From Paraescarpia echinospica (taxonomy: Eukaryota > Annelida > Polychaeta > Sabellida > Siboglinidae), in the NCBI GenBank assembly GCA_020002185.1, contig JAHLWY010000226.1, positions 18,575 through 82,574 on the forward strand: a stretch of 64,000 nucleotides of DNA, written 5' to 3'. Made by a program: the position numbers and the translations under genes. Of this stretch, positions 46,813 through 57,490 are shown piece by piece. The notes under the pieces are model-generated. The model was not told where the DNA came from. It searched no databases and was given only the letters and a program-made list of their open reading frames with translations. Every line of letters begins with the position of its first letter. Position 1 is the first letter of the stretch.

Positions 46813-47609
46813 GATGATGTTAGCCGTGCTGTCGTCGTGATACGAATGACGGTCCGATTGGCAAAACACCGCGCTTATATAGTTAGTAAATGGGCCGAAA
46901 GATCACCTACTGCAGAATAGAAAATTCAAAAGCACGGACCTCAGAGTAAAAAGTACAAAAGCGCGGACTGCAGAGTAGTTATTTAGTTCACCACTTATCT
47001 AACAGGGGTGCTTTCAGTTGATGATGATATATATCCACCAGGAGTAAGCACTTGACAAAAACAAGAGGCACGAACTTAAGCTGTATCGATATTTGGTTCA
47101 CTGATATCCGTCAGGGGGAGATATTTGTACTTCTCTTTCAGTTCGTAACCTTTCCACCAAGGGGCGCCAATTTTCATAAATAAGACGCACAAATTTTGGC
47201 AGTACTCCTACATTTAGTTCAACCCTTGTCCGTAAGGTGGCATCACTTGTAGTTCACGAATTATCCGCCAGGTGGCGCTACTGGTCAACATAATAAGCAC
47301 GAATTTTGGCAGTAGTGAACTCTGGTCCATATGTTGAGTTAATTAAAAATTCCGCCAGGGGGCGCTATTTCAGGTCCTCAAAAATCCGCCGGGGAGCTAT
47401 TTTAGTTCAAAAAATTTCGCCGGGGGGGGGGCGGGCGCTATTTTAGTTCATGACATATCCACCAGGGGGCCCACTTGACCTACATCCGGGTATTTGACGT
47501 TGATCTTTGACCTACATCCGGGTATTTGACCTTGACCTATATCCCGGCACTTTTCCACTTCCACCAACGGAAAACGGATTCTACCTACGCTGAACAACCT
47601 ATATTACTA
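46417..47609 (-). repeat. Polinton B right TIR
   Basis: Complement of 14847-16020, with the same order of tip repeats, CTCF-like array, TATA box (about 46876-46882) and RPA-like gene. Carries a run of nine G's at about 47421 not seen in the left copy. The outer 135 bp also form the end of the palindrome. Confidence 0.8.
46975..47475. promoter_or_regulatory. Subterminal array of CTCF-like motifs (B right TIR)
   Basis: Mirror of 14980-15460. Clear members are TATCCGCCAGGTGGCGCTACT at about 47261 (read within a longer word), TTCCGCCAGGGGGCGCTATT at about 47350 and ATCCACCAGGGGGCCCACTT at about 47457. The spacing is 40-80 bp. Confidence 0.5.
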
Positions 47610-47860
47610 TTGAAGAACTAGTGTCCATTTGAGGAACTGAACCTCACGTTTATTTCCCAAATCAACTTGGTAGCTCCGTAATTATGAAATAAATAATCAG
47701 ATCAAAAATAATTAAAACATTGATTACACTTGCTTACTTTGTTGCTTGCTGAATACACCAGCATCATTAAATCATAATATACTTCATATTGGTGACGATA
47801 AGGAGTAAGACATTCCAATAGACAATATATAATATCACTGTGCACTGGCCTACATACTGA

Positions 47861-48240
47861 TTAAGGCGACATTCGTACGTGAAAGCGTATTTTGAAGGGT
47901 TCTATGTAGAGTGAATCGAAAATAGCCCCGATTTTATCATGGTTTTCAATAGCATCAAACATATTCTGAAAATATGACTTGCCCATACCAGATGCAGCTA
48001 TCAAATTTATACTACATTTTGAATATAAATAATATTTGTCTTGCAAGCATCGGACACATGTAAGCAGGATATTAAAGGAAAGTTCGCAGTCACTGAAGGC
48101 TTGGCGACACATTCCGAAATGGGTTGGTGACAGTTGTTTAGAATTGCTGATCTTGGGCCACCAAATTTCTCACATTTCTGACATGCATATAGATACGCTA
48201 CGTTATCAAAACACATTTTGCTGATATGAAAATGAGTCAT
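47861..48240 (-). other. unidentified open frames in left arm
   Basis: Two overlapping minus-strand frames of 77 and 83 codons (48007-48240 and 47861-48112), with 'CQKCEKFGG' and 'HQPISECVAKPS' features. The mirror copies are at 56725-56958 and 56853-57104 with two residue changes. I do not recognise them; they may be fragments of one exon broken by a shift. Confidence 0.3.
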
Positions 48241-48344
48241 TTTGAGACGTCAATTACCAATTTACCATCACCTCATCTCCGACAACTGTTCGTTTCCTAC
48301 AACCATGTGTCTGGAGACTGCAGGCTTCACTCAACTCTATGAAT

Positions 48345-48480
48345 TAGTTTCAGGCTAAAGACAGTGGTTGATATTTGTGTACGAATAGTATTTGCACATT
48401 AATTTCAGCACAGCTGAATGCTTCCAAGAGAAGTTGAGATGGTGTTCGATTGAACAAGTCTACCAGGGAATAAAATATAA
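48345..48480 (+). mobile_element. SINE 3' fragment, left arm
   Basis: Shares GTGTACGAATA, CTGAATGCTTC and GATTGAAC-type words, in order, with the SINE at 5735-6010; the tRNA part is not recognisable. The mirror copy is at about 56482-56617. Confidence 0.55.
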
Positions 48481-48539
48481 AACGCTTTGAGCAGTCCTAA
48501 GGATTGAGTACTACACTATATGATAACTTACCTTTACAG

Positions 48540-48702
48540 GTTTTGGTGTCGACCAGTTGATAAATGGCTCCTTATACACCTACTGGCAGTCTTACGGCCC
48601 ACAACCCCATCTCATCAACATCCAGATCCACAGAAAGACGACAATAAAAGATATATGTCTGCATGCCGACTACAAGGCTGATGAAAGCTACACACCAAGC
48701 AG
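48540..48702 (+). CDS. ANAPC10: ANAPC10 (APC10/DOC1) internal exon, left arm
   Basis: Acceptor TTACCTTTACAG ends at 48539. The exon encodes FGVDQL, TYWQSYGPQPHLINIQ, RKTTIKDIC and ADYKADESYTPS, the DOC domain of the anaphase-promoting complex subunit 10, which helps the complex hold its degradation substrates. The exon ends CAG at 48702 and the intron begins GCAAGA, a GC-type donor. The phase (two bases carried over) fits the exon at 49107. Upstream exons are not in the arm. Confidence 0.85.
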
Positions 48703-49106
48703 GCAAGAGTGCTCCTTCACTATCCATCCAATGAAGAGGGCAGGGGATAACGTTCGGTACACAGACTGGATTTGGGATTTCCAACAAATAACGCATTGAC
48801 AACACATATCAGTTGCTTTAGAACCCAAGTGAAGAATGATAATTTGTTAGACATTATAATCAGGTGTGGATCTAGGGGGGTAGTTGGATGTATTTTGTAG
48901 ATTAAGGGTGTGTGTTGTAACGTGCAGTTATACTTTGGGTGCTGCAGTTGGAGGGTTTTGGTGACCTTGGGGAATGAGAACAATAAGGGAAGAACATTGT
49001 ATAATGTTATACTCCCTGTTAGTTACTATGATTAAAACCATTGTGCATACTAGATATTATCTGTTATTCTTACACAACAGTTACATTTCATGGCATGCTC
49101 TTGTAG

Positions 49107-49308
49107 GATCTCCATTCGCACTGGCAACCACTTCAACGATCTCACCGAGATAGAACTTGTCGATCTGTCGGAACCGTCCGGCTGGATTGTAATCCCTTCA
49201 GACATTCAAGAGCGGCCAATACGCACGTTCATGATCCAGATCACAGTTGTGTTTAATCACCAGAATGGACGTGACACACACATGCGACATATCAAGATCA
49301 ACTCCTAG
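49107..49308 (+). CDS. ANAPC10: ANAPC10 next exon, left arm, early end
   Basis: Acceptor CATGCTCTTGTAG ends at 49106. The frame continues the DOC domain: SIRTGNHFNDLTEI, ELVDLSEPSGWIVIP, RTFMIQITVVFNHQNGRDTH and MRHIKI, then Asn-Ser-stop at 49306-49308. In the family the protein continues about 25 residues past this strand, so the end is missing or lies in an exon that was not copied. The mirror exon at 55654-55855 is the same. Confidence 0.85.
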
Positions 49309-50097
49309 TCCAGTCAATCAATGTCCAAAAGATGGTAAACCTCAAACAAATTGCAATAGTAATTATGACCGTCTTTTTAATTAGTACTAAATATCTACAT
49401 TACCAGAAAAAAGTACCCCGAAATCCATGTGGTGGAACATTGTCATTTTTGACGACAATGACAAGTGGTCAAAAGTCGCTGCCAGTGACGTTGTGGCTTA
49501 TTGATATGTAGGGGTAGGCATTATTTAGGCTGTGATATATATATTTTCTTTGCATATTTCATACACATTTTGCATACCGTTGGCAAGATAATGGATTAAT
49601 CTACCCTGCGATATGTAATAATTCGTTAAATATTAAGGTAAACAATCTTTTGTAAACACAGTGAACCCCGATTTTAGCCGCTATGGGGGAGTAGCGTTGT
49701 GATCTAACGTTGACTTAGTCCATTTGCAATTGGATAAATGGATGATCTATAGTTTTCTGTTGTTGGTGAATTTTCTATCCTATGGGGACCCTGAAGCAAT
49801 TCAGCTTGGTTGTCCTCGGGGCAACCTAGGGCATTGTTTCTAATATGCAAATTAGGAACTTCAGTACTGAAATACATATTTTCTTCAATATATTTGCAAC
49901 TATGCATGATGATGTCACAAAAGTGGTGTCAAGATCGATATTTTCATGGTCAACGGTTAAGATAAACACATCACCAGATGAATATAACGGCTGCATGTAT
50001 GTCATTTCATAAACATTTCAGATAATGCATAATATCTCCAATGGCTTTGATTCGCATGTATTGTCTATGCCCCTATAATAATACAGTGCAACCCTTG
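49309..50097. other. left-arm non-coding stretch
   Basis: AT-rich and mirrored at about 54863-55653. No supported gene; the 67-codon frame at 49704-49907 has no known motif. Confidence 0.5.
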
Positions 50098-50890
50098 GCA
50101 AAAAAAAACTATAAATTTTCTATAGAAAACTACAGGATTTTTGCGCATAGTTTTTTTTATAAAAAACTATAGGACATTTTCTATAGAAAACTACAGGATT
50201 TTTGCGCATATATTTTTTTAGAAAACTATAGGAAATTTTCTATAGAAAACTACAGGATTTTTGCGCATAGTTTTCTGTAGAAAACTATACGACATTTTCT
50301 TAAGAAAACTACAGGATTTTTGTGTTTTCTATAGAAAACTATAGGACATTTTCTATAGAAAACTACAGGATTTTTGCGTATAGTTTTCTGTAGAAAACTA
50401 TAGGAAATTTTCTATAGAAAACTACAGGATTTTTGCGCATAGTTTTCTGTAGAAAACTATAGGACATTTTCTTAAGAAAACTACAGGATTTTTGTGTTTT
50501 CTATAGAAAACTATAGGACATTTTCTATAGAAAACTACAGGATTTTTGCGTTTTCTATAGAAAACTATAGGAAATTTTCTATAGAAAACTACAGGATTGT
50601 TGCGTTTTCTATAGAAAACTATAGGAAATTTTCTATAGAAAATGACAGGATTTTTGCGTTTTCTATAGAAAACTACAGGATTTTTGTGGTTTTCTGTAGA
50701 AAACTATAGGACATTTTCTATAGAAAACTACAGGATTTTTGCGGTTTTCTACAGAAAACTACAGGACATTTTCTATAGGTTTTTTTATAGAATATTCTAT
50801 AGGACATTTTCTATAGAAAACTATAGGAAATATCCTATAGTATTTTCTATGGAATATTTCCTATAAGAAATACCCTATAGGCTATATCCT
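50098..50890. repeat. self-complementary AT-rich tandem repeat, left arm
   Basis: Units of TTTTCTATAGAAAACTATAG and TTTTCTATAGAAAACTACAG followed by GATTTTTGCG recur about 12 times. TTTTCTATAGAAAA is itself a perfect palindrome, so the region can form many hairpins. The right-arm copy (about 54240-54860) is shorter by about 155 bp. Confidence 0.88.
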
Positions 50891-51920
50891 GTAAAAAAAT
50901 ATTCTGTATGACATACTCATTAACAGACGTGCACGTTAATCTTCAAATATTTGTATTATATTATATATTCAAATACATTAATCATACAGGCAATCTACAG
51001 TAATATACAAGCATATTGAATGACCAAATAAAACAAATACAAAATAAAGTCTATTGAGCATACATGTACATAAATGCAAGCAATGCTAATAATGACACCA
51101 ATCATTTCTCAAATCCTTATGTATACATTATGAACAATTAAGTATATGATAAATACAAAAAAAGACTATTGAGCATACATGTCAAGAAATTAATCCTTAA
51201 ATACTCGTGAACAGTAATGAGCCATTATCTGAAATAGCACAGACTACATGTCACAATGACATTCACAACAGGGATAGCAAGACAAATATTGTTGGAAACA
51301 TTAAATATATTATTACTAAAATACACATCAATTAACATCCATGTAGGAAACAAATTAAACATTGTAATACACTTTTATCTTACATAGGCATTGGAACCTG
51401 CCGGGGGGCTTAGTTCCTGATAGTTGTGGATTAGGAGCTTAGCTCCCCAACATTTAGGAAGGGGTGTGCAGTTTGTGGTGTATGGGGGCTGGAGATAGGA
51501 TTACCCCTAAATATTGCGGAATAGGGGTGCTTATTTAGGTTTTCAGAGTGCCATAAGGTGGTTTTTTTCAGCGAGCCTCAAGGGGGTGCAGATCGAGATG
51601 TCTGGAGAACCTCAAGGTGGTTTTTTTTGGAACGCCCCCTTCCCTGTTCCAATGCCAGTGACTTAATATACACTGTACTCGGGTATACTACCATGGTATT
51701 TTTAAACAGGTACAACATGGTATTTTCATACATGGTACAAACACCAAAGATTGCCAGTCAGTAAGCGACATCTCATGTCATTTTTGTACATCGCATCGTC
51801 AAATTATGTTGATAAACAACAGTAGTAAAGGAGGTTAAGTACGCCGGATGGTGGATTCGGATGGGAGCAAGAGCCATGTTAAGAGATAGGGATTTTGCTC
51901 TTGCTCCGCGACAAAGTTAA
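50891..51920. other. left-arm non-coding stretch
   Basis: AT-rich with no gene up to 51380. A GC-richer part, 51390-51660, has repeated CTCAAGG.GG words, and the frame at 51558-51764 has no known motif. Mirrored at about 53200-54230. Confidence 0.5.
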
Positions 51921-52204
51921 GGATTATGCAAATGAGGTCGCCTCATTTGCATAAATGCCCTTATTTGGGCATTGTGGGCGTGGTTAGTTATACAGTTGAC
52001 CAATCACGAGCGATCTGAGCATTGTGGGTAAAGTCGAATTGACCAATCAGGAGTGAGCTGGGCATTGTGGGCGTGGCTAATTATGCAAATGAATTTTATA
52101 TGGGCATTGTGGGCGTGGCTAATTATGCAAATGACCTTATATGGGTATATTTCCCGCCAAACTATAACAGCGCCACCTAGCTGATAGTTGGTGAACTAAA
52201 ATAT
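51921..52204. repeat. octamer/GC-box repeats next to loop, left arm
   Basis: TTATGCAAATGA-type octamer words (ATGCAAAT), GGGCATTGTGGGCGTGG and TTGACCAATCA (inverted CCAAT) recur three to four times. Mirrored at about 52915-53200. The mix of octamer, CCAAT and GC boxes resembles promoter elements, but no transcription unit follows. Confidence 0.6.
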
Positions 52205-52914
52205 CGGGTTGATAGGACTTAGACATTTTTAGTGCTGGTAGGACTTAGAAATGTTTAGTGTTGGTGGGACTTAGAATTGTTTAGAGTTAGTAGGACTTAG
52301 AAATGTTTAATGTTGATCACATTTAGACCAACGAGTGACAAGTTACCGATAGGGGGCGCCGCGGGGGTCAACCTATTTTAATTCCCAAAAAATTCCGCTA
52401 GGTGGCGCTGATTTAGTTCATTATATATCCGCTATGTGGCGCTGTTATAGTTAACCAACTATCCGCCAGGGGGCGCTATTTTGGTTTTGGCGGGAAATAT
52501 TTAGTTCACCAACTATCCGTCAGGAGGGCGCTATTTTAGTTCTGGATAACTAAGATGCACGAAATTGGGCAGTACTCGAACATTTAGTTTACAATTTGTC
52601 CGTCAGGTGGCACAAAATTCCGATAGGGGGCGCTGCGGGTCAACCGATTTTAGTACACACAAAAAATTCGCCAGGGAGCGCTAATGGTCAAACTAAGATG
52701 CACGAAATTGGGAAGTACTCGAACATTTAGTTTACAATTTGTCCGTCATGTGGCACCACTTGAATAGTTGTTCCCGAAAAAATCCGCTAGGGGCGCTGCG
52801 TGTCAACTTAGTTTAATTCCAAAAAATCCGCTAGGTGGCGTGCTATTTTAGTTCCGAAAAATTCCGGTAGGTGCGCTGTTTTTAGTTTTGGCGGGAACTT
52901 ATTTTTGGTGAGAA
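52205..52914. promoter_or_regulatory. palindrome loop: CTCF-like motif array
   Basis: About a dozen sites of the form CCGCCAGGGGGCGCTA or CCGCTAGGTGGCGCT at 35-65 bp spacing (for example about 52392, 52430, 52461, 52515, 52606, 52622, 52669, 52782, 52828). The parts between them (GGCAGTACTCGAACATTTAG, AATTTGTCCGTCAGGTGGCA) match the Polinton B subterminal arrays. The loop is therefore TIR-related DNA, not duplicated in the arms. Confidence 0.6.
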
Positions 52915-54239
52915 ATATTTTAGTTCACCAACTATCAGCTAGGTGGCGCTGTTATAGTTTGGCGGGAAATATACCCATATAAGGTCATTTGCATAATTAG
53001 CCACGCCCACAATGCCCATATAAAATTCATTTGCATAATTAGCCACGCCCACAATGCCCAGCTCACTCCTGATTGGTCAATTCGACTTTACCCACAATGC
53101 TCAGATCGCTCGTGATTGGTCAACTGTATAACTAACCACGCCCACAATGCCCAAATAAGGGCATTTATGCAAATGAGGCGACCTCATTTGCATAATCCTT
53201 AACTTTGTCGCGGAGCAAGAGCAAAATCCCTATCTCTTAACATGGCTCTTGCTCCCATCCGAATCCACCATCCGGCGTACTTAACCTCCTTTACTACTGT
53301 TGTTTATCAACATAATTTGACGATGCGATGTACAAAAATGACATGAGATGTCGCTTACTGACTGGCAATCTTTGGTGTTTGTACCATGTATGAAAATACC
53401 ATGTTGTACCTGTTTAAAAATACCATGGTAGTATACCCGAGTACAGTGTATATTAAGTCACTGGCATTGGAACAGGGAAGGGGGCGTTCCAAAAAAAACC
53501 ACCTTGAGGTTCTCCAGACATCTCGATCTGCACCCCCTTGAGGCTCGCTGAAAAAAACCACCTTATGGCACTCTGAAAACCTAAATAAGCACCCCTATTC
53601 CGCAATATTTAGGGGTAATCCTATCTCCAGCCCCCATACACCACAAACTGCACACCCCTTCCTAAATGTTGGGGAGCTAAGCTCCTAATCCACAACTATC
53701 AGGAACTAAGCCCCCCGGCAGGTTCCAATGCCTATGTAAGATAAAAGTGTATTACAATGTTTAATTTGTTTCCTACATGGATGTTAATTGATGTGTATTT
53801 TAGTAATAATATATTTAATGTTTCCAACAATATTTGTCTTGCTATCCCTGTTGTGAATGTCATTGTGACATGTAGTCTGTGCTATTTCAGATAATGGCTC
53901 ATTACTGTTCACGAGTATTTAAGGATTAATTTCTTGACATGTATGCTCAATAGTCTTTTTTTGTATTTATCATATACTTAATTGTTCATAATGTATTATA
54001 ATGTATACATAAGGATTTGAGAAATGATTGGTGTCATTATTAGCATTGCTTGCATTTATGTACATGTATGCTCAATAGACTTTATTTTGTATTTGTTTTA
54101 TTTGGTCATTCAATATGCTTGGATATTACTGTAGATTGCCTGTATGATTAATGTATTTGAATATATAATATAATACAAATATTTGAAGATTAACGTGCAC
54201 GTCTGTTAATGAGTATGTCATACAGAATATTTTTTTACA

Positions 54240-54860
54240 GGATATAGCCTATAGGGTATTTCTTATAGGAAATATTCCATAGAAAATACTATAGGATATT
54301 TCCTATAGTTTTCTATAGAAAATGTCCTATAGAATATTCTATAAAAAAAACTATAGAAAATGTCCTGTAGTTTTCTGTAGAAAACCGCAAAAATCCTGTA
54401 GTTTTCTATAGAAAATGTCCTATAGTTTTCTACAGAAAACCACAAAAATCCTGTAGTTTTCTATAGAAAACGCAAAAATCCTGTCATTTTCTATAGAAAA
54501 TTTCCTATAGTTTTCTATAGAAAACGCAACAATCCTGTAGTTTTTTATAGAAAATGTCCTATAGTTTTCTATAGAAAACACAAAAATCCTGTAGTTTTCT
54601 TAAGAAAATGTCCTATAGTTTTCTACAGAAAACTATGCGCAAAAATCCTGTAGTTTTCTATAGAAAATTTCCTATAGTTTTCTACAGAAAACTATACGCA
54701 AAAATCCTGTAGTTTTCTATAGAAAATTTCCTATAGTTTTCTAAAAAAATCTATGCGCAAAAATCCTGTAGTTTTCTATAGAAAATGTCCTATAGTTTTC
54801 TATAAAAAAAACTATGCGCAAAAATCCTGTAGTTTTCTATAGAAAATGTATAGTTTTTTT
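54240..54860. repeat. self-complementary AT-rich tandem repeat, right arm
   Basis: Mirror of 50098-50890, with about 155 bp less. The same TTTTCTATAGAAAA palindromic units. Confidence 0.88.
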
Positions 54861-55653
54861 TGGCCAAGGGTTGCACTGTATTATTATAGGGGCATAGACA
54901 ATACATGAGAATCAAAGCCATTGGAGATATTATGCATTATCTGAAATGTTTATGAAATGACATACATGCAGCCGTTATATTCATCTGGTGATGTGTTTAT
55001 CTTAACCGTTGACCATGAAAATATCGATCTTGACACCACTTTTGTGACATCATCATGCATAGTTGCAAATATATTGAAGAAAATATGTATTTCAGTACTG
55101 AAGTTCCTAATTTGCATATTAGAAACAATGCCCTAGGTTGCCCCGAGGACAACCAAGCTGAATTGCTTCAGGGTCCCCATAGGATAGAAAATTCACCAAC
55201 AACAGAAAACTATAGATCATCCATTTATCCAATTGCAAATGGACTAAGTCAACGTTAGATCACAACGCTACTCCCCCATAGCGGCTAAAATCGGGGTTCA
55301 CTGTGCTTACAAAAGATTGTTTACCTTAATATTTAACGAATTATTACATATCGCAGGGTAGATTAATCCATTATCTTGCCAACGGTATGCAAAATGAGTA
55401 TGAAATATGCAAAGAAAATATATATATCACAGCCTAAATAATGCCTACCCCTACATATCAATAAGCCACAACGTCACTGGCAGCGACTTTTGACCACTTG
55501 TCATTGTCGTCAAAAATGACAATGTTCCACCACATGGATTTCGGGGTACTTTTTTCTGGTAATGTAGATATTTAGTACTAATTAAAAAGACGGTCATAAT
55601 TACTATTGCAATTTGTTTGAGGTTTACCATCTTTTGGACATTGATTGACTGGA

Positions 55654-55855
55654 CTAGGAGTTGATCTTGATATGTCGCATGTGTGTGTCACGTCCATTCT
55701 GGTGATTAAACACAACTGTGATCTGGATCATGAACGTGCGTATTGGCCGCTCTTGAATGTCTGAAGGGATTACAATCCAGCCGGACGGTTCCGACAGATC
55801 GACAAGTTCTATCTCGGTGAGATCGTTGAAGTGGTTGCCAGTGCGAATGGAGATC
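55654..55855 (-). CDS. ANAPC10: ANAPC10 exon, right arm, early end
   Basis: Reverse-complement copy of 49107-49308 with the same splice acceptor and the same premature end after MRHIKI. Amino-acid sequence identical to the left-arm copy. Confidence 0.85.
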
Positions 55856-56259
55856 CTACAAGAGCATGCCATGAAATGTAACTGTTGTGTAAGAATAACA
55901 GATAATATCTAGTATGCACAATGGTTTTAATCATAGTAACTAACAGGGAGTATAACATTATACAATGTTCTTCCCTTATTGTTCTCATTCCCCAAGGTCA
56001 CCAAAACCCTCCAACTGCAGCACCCAAAGTATAACTGCACGTTACAACACACACCCTTAATCTACAAAATACATCCAACTACCCCCCTAGATCCACACCT
56101 GATTATAATGTCTAACAAATTATCATTCTCCACTTGGGTTCTAAAGCAACTGATATGTGTTGTCAATGCGTTATTTGTTGGAAATCCCAAATCCAGTCTG
56201 TGTACCGAACGTTATCCCCTGCCCTCTTCATTGGATGGATAGTGAAGGAGCACTCTTGC

Positions 56260-56422
56260 CTGCTTGGTGTGTAGCTTTCATCAGCCTTGTAGTCGGCATG
56301 CAGACATATATCTTTTATTGTCGTCTTTCTGTGGATCTGGATGTTGATGAGATGGGGTTGTGGGCCGTAAGACTGCCAGTAGGTGTATAAGGAGCCATTT
56401 ATCAACTGGTCGACACCAAAAC
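56260..56422 (-). CDS. ANAPC10: ANAPC10 internal exon, right arm
   Basis: Reverse-complement copy of 48540-48702, including the GC-type donor. The two exons are in the same order and phase, so the arm contains the 3' part of the gene with its intron, not a processed copy. Confidence 0.85.
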
Positions 56423-57359
56423 CTGTAAAGGTAAGTTATCATATATAGTGTAGTACTCAATCCTTAGGACTGCTCAAAGCGTTTTATATTTTATTCCCTG
56501 GTAGACTTGTTCAATCGAACACCATCTCAACTTCTCTTGGAAGCATTCAGCTGTGCTGAAATTAATGTGCAAAATACTATTCGTACACAAATATCAACCA
56601 CTGTCTTTAGCCTGAAACTAATTCATAGAGTTGAGTGAAGCCTGCAGTCTCCAGACACATGGTTGTAGGAAACGAACAGTTGTCGGAGATGAGGTGATGG
56701 TAAATTGGTAATTGACGTCTCAAAATGACTCATTTTCATATCAGCAAAATGTGTTTTGATAACGTAGCGTATCTATATGCATGTCAGAAATGTGAGAAAT
56801 TTGGTGGCCCAAGATCAGCAATTCTAAACAACTGTCACCAACCCATTTCGGAATGTGTCGCCAAGCCTTCAGTGACTGCGAACTTTCCTTTAATATCCTG
56901 CTTACATGTGTCCGATGCTTGCAAGACAAATATTATTTATATTCAAAATGTAGTATAAATTTGATAGCTGCATCTGGTATGGGCAAGTCATATTTTCAGA
57001 ATATGTTTGATGCTACTGAAAACCATGATAAAATCGGGGCTATTTTCGATTCACTCTACATAGAACCCGTCAAAATACGCTTTCACGTACGAATGTCGCC
57101 TTAATCAGTATGTAGGCCAGTGCACAGTGATATTATATATTGTCTATTGGAATGTCTTACTCCTTATCGTCACCAATATGAAGTATATTATGATTTAATG
57201 ATGCTGGTGTATTCAGCAAGCAACAAAGTAAGCAAGTGTAATCAATGTTTTAATTATTTTTGATCTGATTATTTATTTCATAATTACAGAGCTACCAAGT
57301 TGATTTGGGAAATAAACGTGAGGTTCAGTTCCTCAAATGGACACTAGTTCTTCAATAGT

Positions 57360-57490
57360 AATATAGGTGGTTCAGCGTAGGTAGAATCCGTTTTCCGTTG
57401 GTGGAAGTGGAAAAGTGCCGGGATATAGGTCAAGGTCAAATACCCGGATGTAGGTCAAAGGTCAACGTCAAATACCCGGATGTAGGTCAA
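57360..57490 (+). repeat. third copy of the Polinton B tip
   Basis: GGTGGTTCAGCGTAGGTAGA through ACCCGGATGTAGGTCAAG, the outer 130 bp of the B TIR, facing the palindrome. It ends exactly where the 58-bp satellite starts (57491), with no further Polinton sequence. Confidence 0.88.

Larger units (their letters stand above)
14847..47609. mobile_element. Polinton B, interrupted by Polinton C
   Basis: Long inverted repeats at 14847-16020 and about 46417-47609 bound a gene block of Polinton type. Excluding the nested element C (27654-46015 plus one target copy) the element is about 14.4 kb. Genes: RPA-like (in both TIRs), small SVL-type protein, NADAR, zinc-finger/VDPR fusion, protease, capsid, pX-like, penton, membrane protein, integrase, VDPR, small basic, ATPase, and the split Cys/His protein. 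No DNA polymerase is present. Almost every large gene is broken. The flanks (LINE on the left, palindrome on the right) show no shared 6-bp target duplication, so one side has been rearranged. Confidence 0.8.
47473..57490. repeat. giant palindrome, arms about 4.6-4.7 kb
   Basis: The left arm (47473 to about 52204) and the right arm (about 52915 to 57490) are reverse complements. Paired coordinates sum to about 104,963 in the outer part and 105,119 in the inner part. The difference comes from a tandem repeat that is about 155 bp longer in the left arm. Arm identity is very high, with only scattered substitutions (for example, three residue changes in matching open frames). The outermost 135 bp of both arms are the tip of the Polinton B TIR. 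A loop of about 710 bp separates the arms. Confidence 0.93.

Noticed and set aside
14847..47609. A target duplication for Polinton B.
   Set aside because: Six-base flanks outside the TIR tips (about 14835-14846 and 47610-47620) do not match convincingly; one side has been rearranged by the palindrome or the LINE junction.
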